NCBI RefSeq assembly: GCF_036370855.1
Contig: NC_088102.1
Span: 72,611,601 to 72,675,600, forward strand
Length of the DNA stretch: 64,000 nucleotides
Reading direction: 5' to 3'
Source of the DNA: Dromaius novaehollandiae
Taxonomy: Eukaryota; Chordata; Aves; Casuariiformes; Dromaiidae
Shown: positions 1 through 10,200 of the stretch, piece by piece
Position numbering within the stretch: position 1 is the stretch's first letter
Layout: the number at the start of each line of letters is the position of its first letter
Made by a program: the position numbers and the translations under genes
Notes under the pieces: generated by a model
What the model was told of the DNA's origin: nothing
The model's database searches: none
Seen by the model: the letters and a program-made list of their open reading frames with translations, nothing else

Positions 1-136
1 TGATTTGGCTCTGAACTTTTCAGCGGGAACCTAGGGCTGGATCCTGCTCGAGTTGTAATTACTGCACGCGCATCGCTAAAATTTACACCCAGGGTGAAGA
101 GGACCAACAGGATGCCGCTGGATCCACGAGTGGTGA

Positions 137-180
<44 letters not shown>

Positions 181-330
181 CCCCTCTGTCTTTCTCTCTC
201 CTCCCCTTTGCCTTTCCCCAACTTTTCTCCCCACTTCGTGGAAAATAAAGTTAAAAGGCTGTACGATATTTGACCAGTTTTAGTGTCTTAATCTTGTCCT
301 TGGAATTGTAACGAAACCCTCCCGATATAG
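1..330 (+). mobile_element. LTR-like retroviral fossil fragment (uncertain)
   Basis: The first ~330 bases differ from their surroundings. They hold a TC-repeat tract (about 139-180), a pyrimidine-rich stretch, an AATAAA signal at 243-248 and an AT-rich tail. This order (pyrimidine tract, poly(A) signal, short downstream part) resembles the 3' half of a retroviral LTR in + orientation. The left end lies outside the window and no target-site duplication can be seen, so the family is not assigned. It looks incomplete and shows no coding capacity. It could instead be an ordinary 3' UTR end of a neighbouring gene. Confidence 0.3.
139..182. repeat. (TC)n microsatellite
   Basis: An almost pure TC dinucleotide run of about 20 units with one interruption, followed by more pyrimidine-rich sequence to about 230. 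It lies inside the LTR-like fragment. Confidence 0.9.
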
Positions 331-2229
331 GATCGGCACTGTGCTTAACCCTGGCTCCTGTTCCCTAACTCAGAGCTGGAAAAGACTGAAACACAGATGT
401 GGTTCACCTGAGCAGACACTGAGACAGGACAACCACAGTGTCCCTCTCTCGCCTGCACAGCCCTGGGTGCACCAGGGCTGCTTGGAGGCCAGCGTGGCAA
501 ATCCCGTGAGCTGTTAGGCTTTGGATACCTTCTGCCTCTTTCCCCTCGAAGCCCCAGGACAGTGAAAGCCATGGGCAGGGAGTGGGCATGGCAGCAGGGC
601 TGTGGCCGTGCAGGCTCCCTGAGGTCGGATGCTGTGGGGCCAGGACAGTGTACCGCCATCGAGGTGGACCATGCCCTGCGGTCTCAGGTGGCAGTGAGTA
701 CCTGGGGTCATTTTAGCAGTTCTTCTCTTTTTCTTGCACTATTGAAAGATTGAACATATCGGGATTAATGGAAGAAATGCAGCAGGAGCTGGTTGCACTC
801 AAGGGAAGAAGGGAATTTTGTGCTGTCATACCGGTGGGGGAGGACGGTGGCATTATGGATGGGGGTGCCTCGAAGGGAGGCCACGGCCTGCCTTCCTGCA
901 TGCCACCAAGCGTTGGCCCCATCCGAGACAGCAAGGCACACACTTTATGTCCGTGATTGGAGGCATCACCCACAAGGGGTACAAAGCGGGCCTGGGAAGA
1001 AAGCTGAATGCACGTCTCTCCATGCTAAATATCCCTCTCCGGCTTCCCAACTGCTGCACTTCCATCTCTATAATCAGCTCACAGCTTTGATACCTCCCGT
1101 GATTGTCCCACCAGTTAAACACAGAAGGTCTACGTGCTAAATGGTTACACTACATGAGCTTTCTGTCCCACTCTTGTCTCTCTGCAAGGCCTGCCAGCAT
1201 TTGTACGCAGCCCATACCGGAATGCTGAGGTCTGACAAGCCCCTGCCACTAGTCCACTTCCCGACAGCTTCTGTTGCTGTGACCTGCTACTCTTTCAACT
1301 AGGGAAGCAAGTGGCTATGCACTGAGGTTTGCAGCCAAGGTAGGATGTGTCCTGTGAGAGTCCTGACTCAGTTGCTGGTCTGCACCTCATCCCTGCTGTC
1401 TGCACACAGTGGGAAAATCCCCACACTGGGGCACTGGAGCTGTCTGTTGTGTCACAGCTGGGAAAAATGTCCCCACGTGGCAGCTGAGCTTGCCTGGGCA
1501 GGGAGGGATTCCCACCAGCTGTGACGCAACTGTGGGCAGGTGCTGGCCACCCTCGTCCCTGCCTTGGAAGGGGGTTCCGGGATGCTGGATGGAGGGTGCA
1601 TTCCGAGGTGGAGCGAGGTGCTGGGAACTCCCCTGCCCTTGGGTGGGTGCTGCTGCCACAACTTAGAGGTGGCCTGAGAGACCTGCAAGGCATTGCTGGG
1701 CTGAACTGCTTTGCTGGTACAGCCAGCCACGAGCACAGGTCCTCTTGACAACCAAATCCACCTAGCTACCTACTGCAGATGCTGAAGCAGCCACCCTTCC
1801 AGGCGTTGTGCGGGAGGGAAACAAGGGGGCAGGGCTGGGGCTGTGCCTGATTCACCGGACCTGAAAAGGGCACAGACCAGAAGTGGCATCGTCCCATGTT
1901 CCCACTGCAGTCAGTGGGGAGACACAGGCCATACAGGGTGGAACACAGGTGCAGGCTGGGCTGAACCATCCCAGGCTCTGTCTCCCTCTGCCCTCTCAGC
2001 TCTGCACCAGCACCTGCACTAGCAGGGAGCAGGGCCTGGCAGCTCAGCAGTGGCATTGCCATCTCATGCCCCAGCAAGAGCTGGGACAGAGCCTGGCTTG
2101 GGATAGAGTGGTTTCGGCACTGCCTGAGTTTGTGTGTGCTTCCACTGTGCCTTTCTCCCTTTTTTATTGAAAGAACAAGAATGTTTGGCGTCTCAGCCCC
2201 AGGGTCGGTGCTTTGGGTGCGTTGCCGTC
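331..2229. other. Gene-free stretch upstream of AIP
   Basis: About 1.9 kb with no recognisable exon on either strand. Human TMEM134 lies next to AIP, but no sequence like it is seen here. The open frames are short and antisense to one another, as expected in GC-rich DNA. Confidence 0.5.
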
Positions 2230-2598
2230 TCCCGGAGGTGGCTGGGGCAGGCACGGAGCACGTCCTGCTCAGCGTGAGCCCTCTCGCGCGGAGCCGGTTG
2301 CTCTCCTGCCGCCCTCGCGCGGCTCCGGTTAATCGCCATCGCTGCTGCGGGCGTTTCGACTGCGCTGCCCTAGGCCGGGACACCTCCCCGCACGGTGCCC
2401 TGGCGCCGCCCTCCCCGCCGGGTCGGGGGGCGGGCGACGGCTCCGCCCCGGCAGCACCGCCCCGGGGAGCCGCTGGCTGGCGCCGCCGCCGGCGGTGCGC
2501 CCTCGCCGCCGGCAGGGGCCGCTGCGGAGCGAGCGCGGCTCTCCGGAAAAAGCCGAGCGTCGGCGGCGCCGCCCGAAGCGGCGCAGCGGCGGGGGATC
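2230..2598 (+). promoter_or_regulatory. CpG-rich AIP promoter and 5' UTR
   Basis: CpG density rises sharply from about 2,230 and stays high through AIP exon 1. No TATA box is seen within 300 bases of the AIP start codon, consistent with a housekeeping CpG-island promoter. The AIP frame stays open upstream to about 2,395, so an in-frame upstream ATG at 2,395 exists. The start at 2,599 is preferred because its N-terminus matches the family. Confidence 0.6.
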
Positions 2599-4341
2599 AT
2601 GGCGCAGCAGGTCGAGCAGCTGCGGGCCGACGGCGTCCACAAGGAGGTGATCCGCGAGGGCACGGGCCCGCTGCCCGACTTCCGAGACGGCACCAAGGTC
2701 GGCGGCGGGGCGGAGGTGGGGGGGCTGGGCGAGGTGCGCATGCGCCGGCCGGGGGGTGGGGGGCGCCCCGTCGCCTTGGTGACGGCCCCCACCCCCGCCC
2801 CGCAGGCGACCTTCCACTACCGGACGCTGCGGTGCGGGGCCGAAGAGCGGGCCTTGGACGACAGCCGGGCGCGGGGGAAGCCCATGGAGCTCATCGTCGG
2901 CAAGAAGTTTAAGCTGCCGGTGTGGGAGGCGGCGCTGCGCACCATGCGGCCGGGGGAGCGCGCCCGCTTCCGCTGCGACGCCAAGGTGCGCGTCGCGGGG
3001 GGGCGGGGCCCGGTCCTCCGGGGCGGGGCCAGGACCTCGGGGGCGGGGCATGCTTACGGGTGTCCCGGTCCCCCGCCGGGGGTAGACGTGGCGGCCGCCC
3101 AGCACCCCGCACCTTGCACCCCGCAGCATGTTGTACTGTACCCCATGGTGTCCAAGAGCCTGCGCAACATCGCAGCGGGGAAGGACCCGCTGGAGGGGCA
3201 GCGGCACTGCTGTGGCATCGCCCAGCTCCATGAGCACCACTCGCTCGGCTACCCCGACCTTGACGAGCTGCAGAAGAACCCCCAGCCCCTCATCTTCGAC
3301 ATCGAAGTGCTCAAGGTGAGCAGCAGGCCTGAGAAGCATCACGGGGGCTGTGCAGCACTGCCTGCCGAGCCTGGGACCCCCCAGGGGCGGCAATGGCGAT
3401 CGGGGCTCTCCCGAGCCCTGCACAGGCACGGCGATGGGGCCAGGCTGCACGTGGCCCTTCCTGGGATGGAGGCTCCGGGCACCAGGCACCCGGGGCTCAT
3501 TTGCCTACCGCGGGAGCAGTGTGGCAGCTCGTGGGGACAGCTTCTCCTGTGATGTGGCGCTGGCAGGTGGAGGAGCCTGGCTCGTACCAGCAGGACCCCT
3601 GGGCCATGACGGACGAGGAGAAGTTGCAGGCCGTACCCCTGATCCACAAGGAGGGCAACGAGCTGTACCGGCAGGGCAAGGTGCATGAGGCAGCCGCCAA
3701 GTACTACGATGCCATCGCCTGTCTCAAGAACCTGCAGATGAAGGTGAGAGTCCCCAGCCCCTCTCTGGGTTACCCTGCCCCGCATGCAGGCCTCCCCCCT
3801 TCACCCTGGGAGCTTCGCCACACTCTCCCCTCGTTTTTGTCCTTCTGCTGGGCAGGAGCAGCCTGGCTCTCCAGACTGGATTGAGCTTGACCAGAAGATC
3901 ACACCACTGCTGTTGAACTATTGCCAGTGCAAGCTGCAGTGCCAGGAGTACTACGAGGTGCTGGATCATTGCTCCTCCATTCTCAACAAGTACGAGGGTA
4001 AGGAGCCGGGGGCTGGCCCGGCCGGCTGCGGTGGGTGCCCGTGGGACAAACGGGTGCTGGAGAGGTTACATGGGAACTGGGGCAGGCCGGGGAGCACCCT
4101 CACGCCATGCCGGCCCAGCAGTTCTCTTCCTGCAGACAATGTCAAGGCCTACTTCAAGCGGGGCAAGGCACACGCGGCAGTGTGGAACGTGGCGGAGGCG
4201 CAGGCTGACTTTGCCAAGGTGCTGGCACTTGACCCTTCGCTGCGCCCCGTCGTGGCCAAGGAGCTGCGGAGCCTGGAAGCCCGTCTGCGTGAGAAGGACA
4301 AGGAGGACAAGGTCCGCTTCAAGGGCATCTTCTCTCAATAG
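2599..4341 (+). CDS. AIP: AIP, aryl hydrocarbon receptor-interacting protein
   Basis: Cytosolic co-chaperone (XAP2/ARA9) that links HSP90 to the aryl hydrocarbon receptor and other clients. Six coding exons: 2599-2697, 2806-2985, 3127-3315, 3567-3743, 3856-3997, 4136-4341. Together they encode 330 residues, the same length as human AIP, and every intron is GT-AG with matching phase. Residues ~30-165 form the FKBP-like PPIase domain (TFHYRTL, then [13 protein letters not shown] and KKFKLPVWE). From ~175 to 315 there are three TPR motifs ([46 protein letters not shown]). The protein ends in the charged final helix with RFKGIFSQ; human ends RFRGIFSH. Introns are very short (108-251 bp), and three are in-frame and stop-free (see findings). 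It is convergent with PITPNM1, as in human. Identity is near certain; exon ends are inferred from sequence only. Confidence 0.97.
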
Positions 4342-4402
4342 AGCACATGGCTGCATGTGAGAGTCCAATACTCTCTGACCAGGTTCTTTTAGATATTCCA
4401 CA

Positions 4403-5269
4403 TGTGGAATGTTTATTAATGTTTATTAATGTTTAATACAAAATTTACTTATTTGAAGTTATTTGAAGTTGCACAGGGTTTCGACTTAGCAGTGATACAG
4501 TCATGCACTTAAATCACAATATAAGTTCAAATTAGATTTAGTAGAGTATAGCAATTGCAGTATACAGTTGAATCACGTTATAAATGTGAATCTCAGTGCC
4601 GGTCTCTACAATATGCTCATCATCACAATGCCAAGCGTCCCCAGTCACCAGGAAGGACTGCATATGTGTGTTGAAGCCTGCTCAAGCCCATTGCTCTCGT
4701 CAGAGTTCCTTTGTTCGTTGTTTGGTTTTTATACTTTGTGTTGGGCTGTGTGATCCCCATGCCAGCCTGGCTGAGCTGTTTATAGCCATGGGGTATCCAG
4801 TGCCAAGTCTTTGCCCCATCTCTTATCGCTTCGTGCCTGTACTCTTCTACGCCATATCCTGTGTCACCACATCTCAAGGCCTCTGCTCCCATAGCAGGCC
4901 TGTATTTCTCTATGCCATGTCATTCTGTTATAGGCCTAAATATCGTATTCTACATAGAATAACTGCTTGTTACTGCTGTCTGTGTAAAACTATGGTCATA
5001 CTATCCAAAGATAAACAAATATGAAACAAATTAGCCATAGACCCTGGTCAATTAGAAACATTGCTGTTAAAGCTAAACCAAAGCTGCAGGCAGGCCACGA
5101 AAAGTTCAGACAGAGCAAGCCTGACAAGAGGATCACAGTATATAAGCAGATTTAATACATACACAAGCTATGTGACTTTAACAAGCTTATCCCTAAAACT
5201 AGTTTTGTCCCACTCTAGGTCTGCATTTCTTTAAGTTGGGGAGAGACAGTTCTACGTTGGGTTGTTACA
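4403..5269 (-). mobile_element. Possible solo LTR of an endogenous retrovirus (fossil)
   Basis: An AT-rich block of about 870 bp inside GC-rich DNA. Read on the minus strand it begins TGTAACAACCC and ends with doubled TTAATAAACATT poly(A)-like signals then CCACA, giving TG...CA ends. A TATATAC sequence lies inside. This suggests an LTR inserted antisense to AIP, 61 bp past its stop codon. No target-site duplication was found and no internal coding region is present. The family is unassigned and the age looks old. Its ends are estimates. Confidence 0.35.
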
Positions 5270-6611
5270 CTTAGCTGATGTAAGGCGCCTTCCAGTTTTT
5301 CAGCCTGGCTAAGCGCCGTCTGTCCTAGCCAGGAGAAGCTCACAGCTGGGCTAGATGCAGCTCCGCAAAGCACCATCACCCTCGCTGCCATGCCCAGCCC
5401 TGAGATGGGATTTCAGTCTTTGAGCTGGGATTTAGCCTCGTGCCAGGGACTTAGCGCTGCAGACACAAGGAGGTGACTGCTGGGGGCGGGGGGGACAGCA
5501 GTGCCGTGAGGCTGGATGCGCCTGAGCTGCTCTGGCCGTGCTGGTGGGCTGCTGAACCGGTGGCCCCCGGCACTCAGCTCTGTACCCACCGTGCAGGGCT
5601 CGTGGTGCCAGGTCAGGGCCATGCCAGGTGTCTTTGGCTGCTTCAGCAGTCTGGGAAAACTGCTTAGAGGCTTGCAACATCTGGGGGCGGGGGGAGGAAG
5701 GGACCAACCCATGGCTCAGCAGCTGGGTCTGACACCCACAAGGAGCTCAACCTGCTTGGGCGCCTTCTGCAGCAAAACCCAGGGGTGGCTGCGGAGGATG
5801 TGGGGCACGCACACCCTCTCACCGTTTTGCCAGGTTGAGGCTGCAGGGCTGAGGTGCTCCCAGCCGCGGGGACTGATCCTGTAAGGGCACAAGCTATGAG
5901 CATTTGTCCACAAGCATGCCTCCACACTAGGGACAGGGCAGGCAAAGGAGGCTCGCTCCCATGGCCCCATTGTAGAGGCAGTAGCAAGACAGCCGAGCTG
6001 CCCAGATCTTGTTCTGCTATCTAAAGACCATGTTTCCTCTTCCTGCCTTGTTTGTCTCTGCTGTTCTTGCTCACCTAAAGGCGACAGTACTTGGGGTCAG
6101 GACTGTGCTTGCAGGGGAGCTCTGACCCTGCCACATCTGCCTCCTCCCAAACTGGGGGTGGTTCTGCTCCATGCTGGCGGGGGGGGGGAACCCAGTAGGT
6201 CCAAACCACTGGGTATTTGATGTAACCACAGTCTGTACCCACCAGACCCACTCAATTAGACTTACTGAAAAGCAGTCGCAGACCTCATTGCTTCAAGAAA
6301 TAGTGGAGTGCCAACACTCCAGTCCTCATTTCTCCCAGCATTGGGTGCTGGGTTGTCCCAGGTCCAGGCATGGTGCCTCTCCCCCTGGCTTCAACCTGCA
6401 TGCCACCCAGGAACCAGGCTGAGCCCAGAGGTACCAAAGTCCCCCCTCAGGCCTGCCTGGAGGCCCAGCTGCTCTGGGTGTCAGGTGTGACCCACAGGGT
6501 GTCAGCTTTGTGCCAGTGGCCCAGTGGGTACTGCACCAGGAGAGCATCCCCATGCCAGCATGACGCCCATAAGAGGCTCCACACACACCTGGCTGCTCTT
6601 CTTTACATTGC
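5270..6611. other. Gene-free stretch between AIP and PITPNM1
   Basis: About 1.3 kb of moderately GC-rich DNA without a recognisable exon, RNA gene or repeat, apart from a G-run near 6,179-6,188. It separates two convergent genes. Confidence 0.5.
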
Positions 6612-6617
6612 TTTATT
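6612..6617 (-). terminator. PITPNM1 polyadenylation signal
   Basis: TTTATT on the + strand is AATAAA on the minus strand, about 660 bp beyond the PITPNM1 stop codon. It is the only canonical hexamer noticed in that interval, so it probably ends the 3' UTR (6,612-7,279). Confidence 0.6.
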
Positions 6618-7279
6618 TCACACCGCAACAAAACGAACAGAAAAAAGGAACCGTGTTTTTAACCCCAGCCCTTCCCCTGCCCAACAACTCTCAACACCGA
6701 AAGGAAATAAATAAGTGGGTGCAGGGGACAGGGATGGTAGCCCTGGCCCCCAGGGTGTAGCCACAACCCTCCGGTCACTGCCCCCCCTGCCAAGGTGGAA
6801 GTGCAGGCACAGGAGGGCAGGCCCTAGGGGCCACAGCAGGAAGAAGCCCTGGGAGAGGGCTCAGGGCCAGCGCACCAGCTCCCCAGACCATGCTGGGGAG
6901 AAAGGCCAGGGGGCAAAGCCCAAAGGGCACTGCCCAGCTGCAGCTCCCGCAAGCCCAGAAAAACAGGGGCACTAAGAGCCAGGAGGCAGGATGGGGAGGC
7001 CAGGGGGGAAGGTGTTCAGCGTGGGGGCAGAGCTGAGGGGCAGCAGGCAGTACCCAGTGTGGCTCAACACCAAGGGGGTTGATCCTGCCCCCGGGGTGGC
7101 ACGGAGCGCCATCTCCCAGGGCCCCGCGATCTCCAGGCCCGGTGCCCTCATCTCCTTCATATCAGCTCTGGGCCTGCCGTGGGATGCGGCGCTGGCTCGG
7201 GCACCAGGTGCCCCTAGCTGGGAAATCAAGGCTGTGGCCGTGGGTGCCTCGTGGCAGGGGGACGGGGGTCACACCATGC

Positions 7280-10200
7280 TCACTCCTCGCTCTCCAGCTT
7301 GAGGCTGATGCTGCGGGGCTTGGCCCGGGGCAGGCTGGGAGGTGCTGGCGGGGGACCCCCGTCGCGCTCCACCTGGCTCGGCCCCCGTGACCGCAGCAGC
7401 TGACTCTGCTTGCGCAGGAAGTCAACAGGCGCCGGGCAGCCGTAGGTGCCTTTGCCCAGCGTAGGCCGCGGCGGTCCTTTGGGGGAGTGGGCTAGGGATG
7501 CCGTCTCCAGCTGGGCCAGGTGGGCTACATAGCCTTCGGAGAGGAACTGCAGGACAGACAGCCTGAGCATGCCAGCCCCCCCCCTCAGAGCCTCACAACC
7601 CCCTACAGGAGTCACAAGCCCCAACGGGGACAACCCTGCTCCCACCACCCTGCCATCCAGATCAGCACGTACTTCCCTCAGCCCCAGCCTAGCCACTGTA
7701 CCTGGCACTGGTTGTGAAACTTCTTCACTGCCCGGCCCACAATGTAGATGTGTGCTGGTGAAAGCCCCAGGGAGCTGTAGACAGAGATGTCCTTGGTGGA
7801 GCCATAGCCAGCGACAATGGTGATCTCTGCCTGGCCACAGACAGGAGGAGCCTCGTCAGGGCACAGAGCGACCATCCCCTCCAGCTCCAAGGGTTCCCAC
7901 GGCAGAGAAAGGCTACACATGCCCTGGTCCTGGTGCCCCTGGGCTACAGCCCAGCGCAAGCTGCAGGAACCGAGACTCCCTCATCTGCAGTTACAATCCT
8001 CACAGCAGCTGGAATAGCCCTGGCCTGGGGGCTGCCCCTCCTCACCCTCCTCCATGCCCTGAGCCTGGTCCTGGCCCCAGGACAGCAAGCGTGGCACCAG
8101 GCTCTGCCATCGCAGCCAGGCTCAGCTCTGAGCACCTCTGCACACAGCTCCTCCATGCTACAGTGCTTCCCTGCCACACTCCAATCCCAGAAGCAGAGAT
8201 GGGCAGGGGGCCGCGGCACAGCCCAGGCTCCCCCCACCACCATCGCAGGCCCCAAACCACCTTGGCAAGCCCTCCAGTCCCATCCTGCTCGCATCTCCAG
8301 CCCCGAGCAGCCAGGGCCGGGGCCCACCTCAGTCCGCAGAGTCTGCAGGAAAGCCGCCTTCTGGCGCAGGGGGTCGTGGGTGAGGCCATCACAGAAGGAG
8401 ACGGCGCCGTGGGGGAAATTGTGCTGGGAGAGCCAGGCCACCACACGGTGCTTCTGCATGTCAGGACGCCCCGTCACGTAAATGATCATGTAGCCAGAGT
8501 CCTGCCAGTGCCTGGGGAAGGGAAGACGTGTCACTGCGTGGTGTGAGGGAGGCTCGGGGCAGGGAGGACCACAGCGCCTGGTGCGAAGGGCAGGGCCAGC
8601 GGACGGCTGGCAGGACAGGGTGTGCATCGCACACTGCAGTGAGGCAGAAGGCTGGAGCTGTGGAGAAGGCAGCAATCATGGATGGGGCCCGGCCACAGGA
8701 AGCACCACAGCAGGGCTGGGAGCTAAGCACAGCATTTTCTATAGGGGGACAACAGGGAAAGGACCACCCGAGCAGTGGCTGTGGCCACCAGGACAGACTA
8801 GAGGGGGACACCACTGTCAAGTACACCCACCACAGGCTTTACCGGAAACGTGCAGCAAACCCGTGATTAAACCACTAACGTTCAGTCGTTCGCTAGAGGA
8901 AAAGGGAAGTCACCACTCCCGGGGCAGCCGGAAGGACAGAAAGAGGCTGGTTGTGTTGTGACAAAGAAGTGGAGAAGGCAGGGCCTGCTTAAAGGTCCAC
9001 CCGAGCCCTCGCAGGGACAGTTCTGCCAGTAGGGAAGCCTCCAAGCTTCTCCCAGAGATCATCCACGGGCTCTGGCTCCCAAAAAGCCCTCACAGCTTCC
9101 TCCATGCATTAAATCCTGCCCTGTGCTTGCCCAAAGGCCATGCTTCTGGGAACTTCAGCAACTCTGAATGCACAGCAGAGCCGTGTCATATCGCAACAGG
9201 CTTCTACAGTTAAAACAACCATTAGTGGAGCGCCACCAGGAACAGCCCAGAGCATCTGCACCAGGCCTCCAGGAAAACTACCTCCTGGGCCTGCTGACAG
9301 CACATGCTGAGCAGTCCTGGCGTAACAGGGGGCACAGCCAAAGCAGCTCCCTCCTCCCAGATTTCTCCAGCCCAGCCTTGGGAGCCCACATGGAGCCCAG
9401 CTGAGGAGCAGCCAGCACCCCAGCTGCAGGGTCAGACATTGGCAGGCTGTAGGGAAAGGGGGAAATGTTTTTCTGCAAGTTGCCAGTACAGGAACGTCAC
9501 GAGGCTCCAGGCAAGGCCTTTGCGGGTAGTGAAAGATATCCCCGGCTCTCCCAGGGGACAGGAGGCTGCTTTGATGACCCCCGCTACCCTGATCTCATGA
9601 ATGGGTCGTCACCAGGTCACGACAGGAGAGGGCATTTGCCACCCTGTGAGGACACCTACCTTACAACATCGACAGCCCCAGCCCGCACTTTAGGGTCGCT
9701 GCCCATGATAGAGACGCTGGCTGTGAAGGAGCCATCGATGCTGAACACAACTGATTCAGTGCCCCGTGCCACCACCGTCAAATAGGCCTCCGCGTAGCTG
9801 TGATCGCCCCTGGCACAGGAGAGCGGAGAGCATCAAGGTCTGCCACCTCAGCACCTGCAGAGCTGCAGGGATCCTCCCACCCTCCAGTACCCGGCACACC
9901 TGTCCTCCCACTGGGCTTCCTCCCACATCACCTGGGAGCCCCAACACGTGGGCTGGAGCGAAGGCAGATGTTGCCTGGCAAGCACACGCAGGCAGGACAA
10001 GGGGAGGGCAGAAAGGAGCTACCACCCAAGAGATATCTATGGTAACAGGGTGCTACAAACCTGAGGTCCTTCAGGCTGAGAGTGCACACACAGCAAAAAC
10101 TAAGTTGAGATGCCCCTACCTGCACCAAACTGAGCATCAGCCCTGGCCACCTCTCACCTTACAACCATGCGCACGGGGTATATGCCGATGGCAAGAGCCT

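Noticed and set aside
2130-2912. 260-codon + strand ORF over the AIP promoter
   Set aside because: It is an Arg/Gly/Ala-rich shadow frame overlapping AIP exons 1-2 in another frame.
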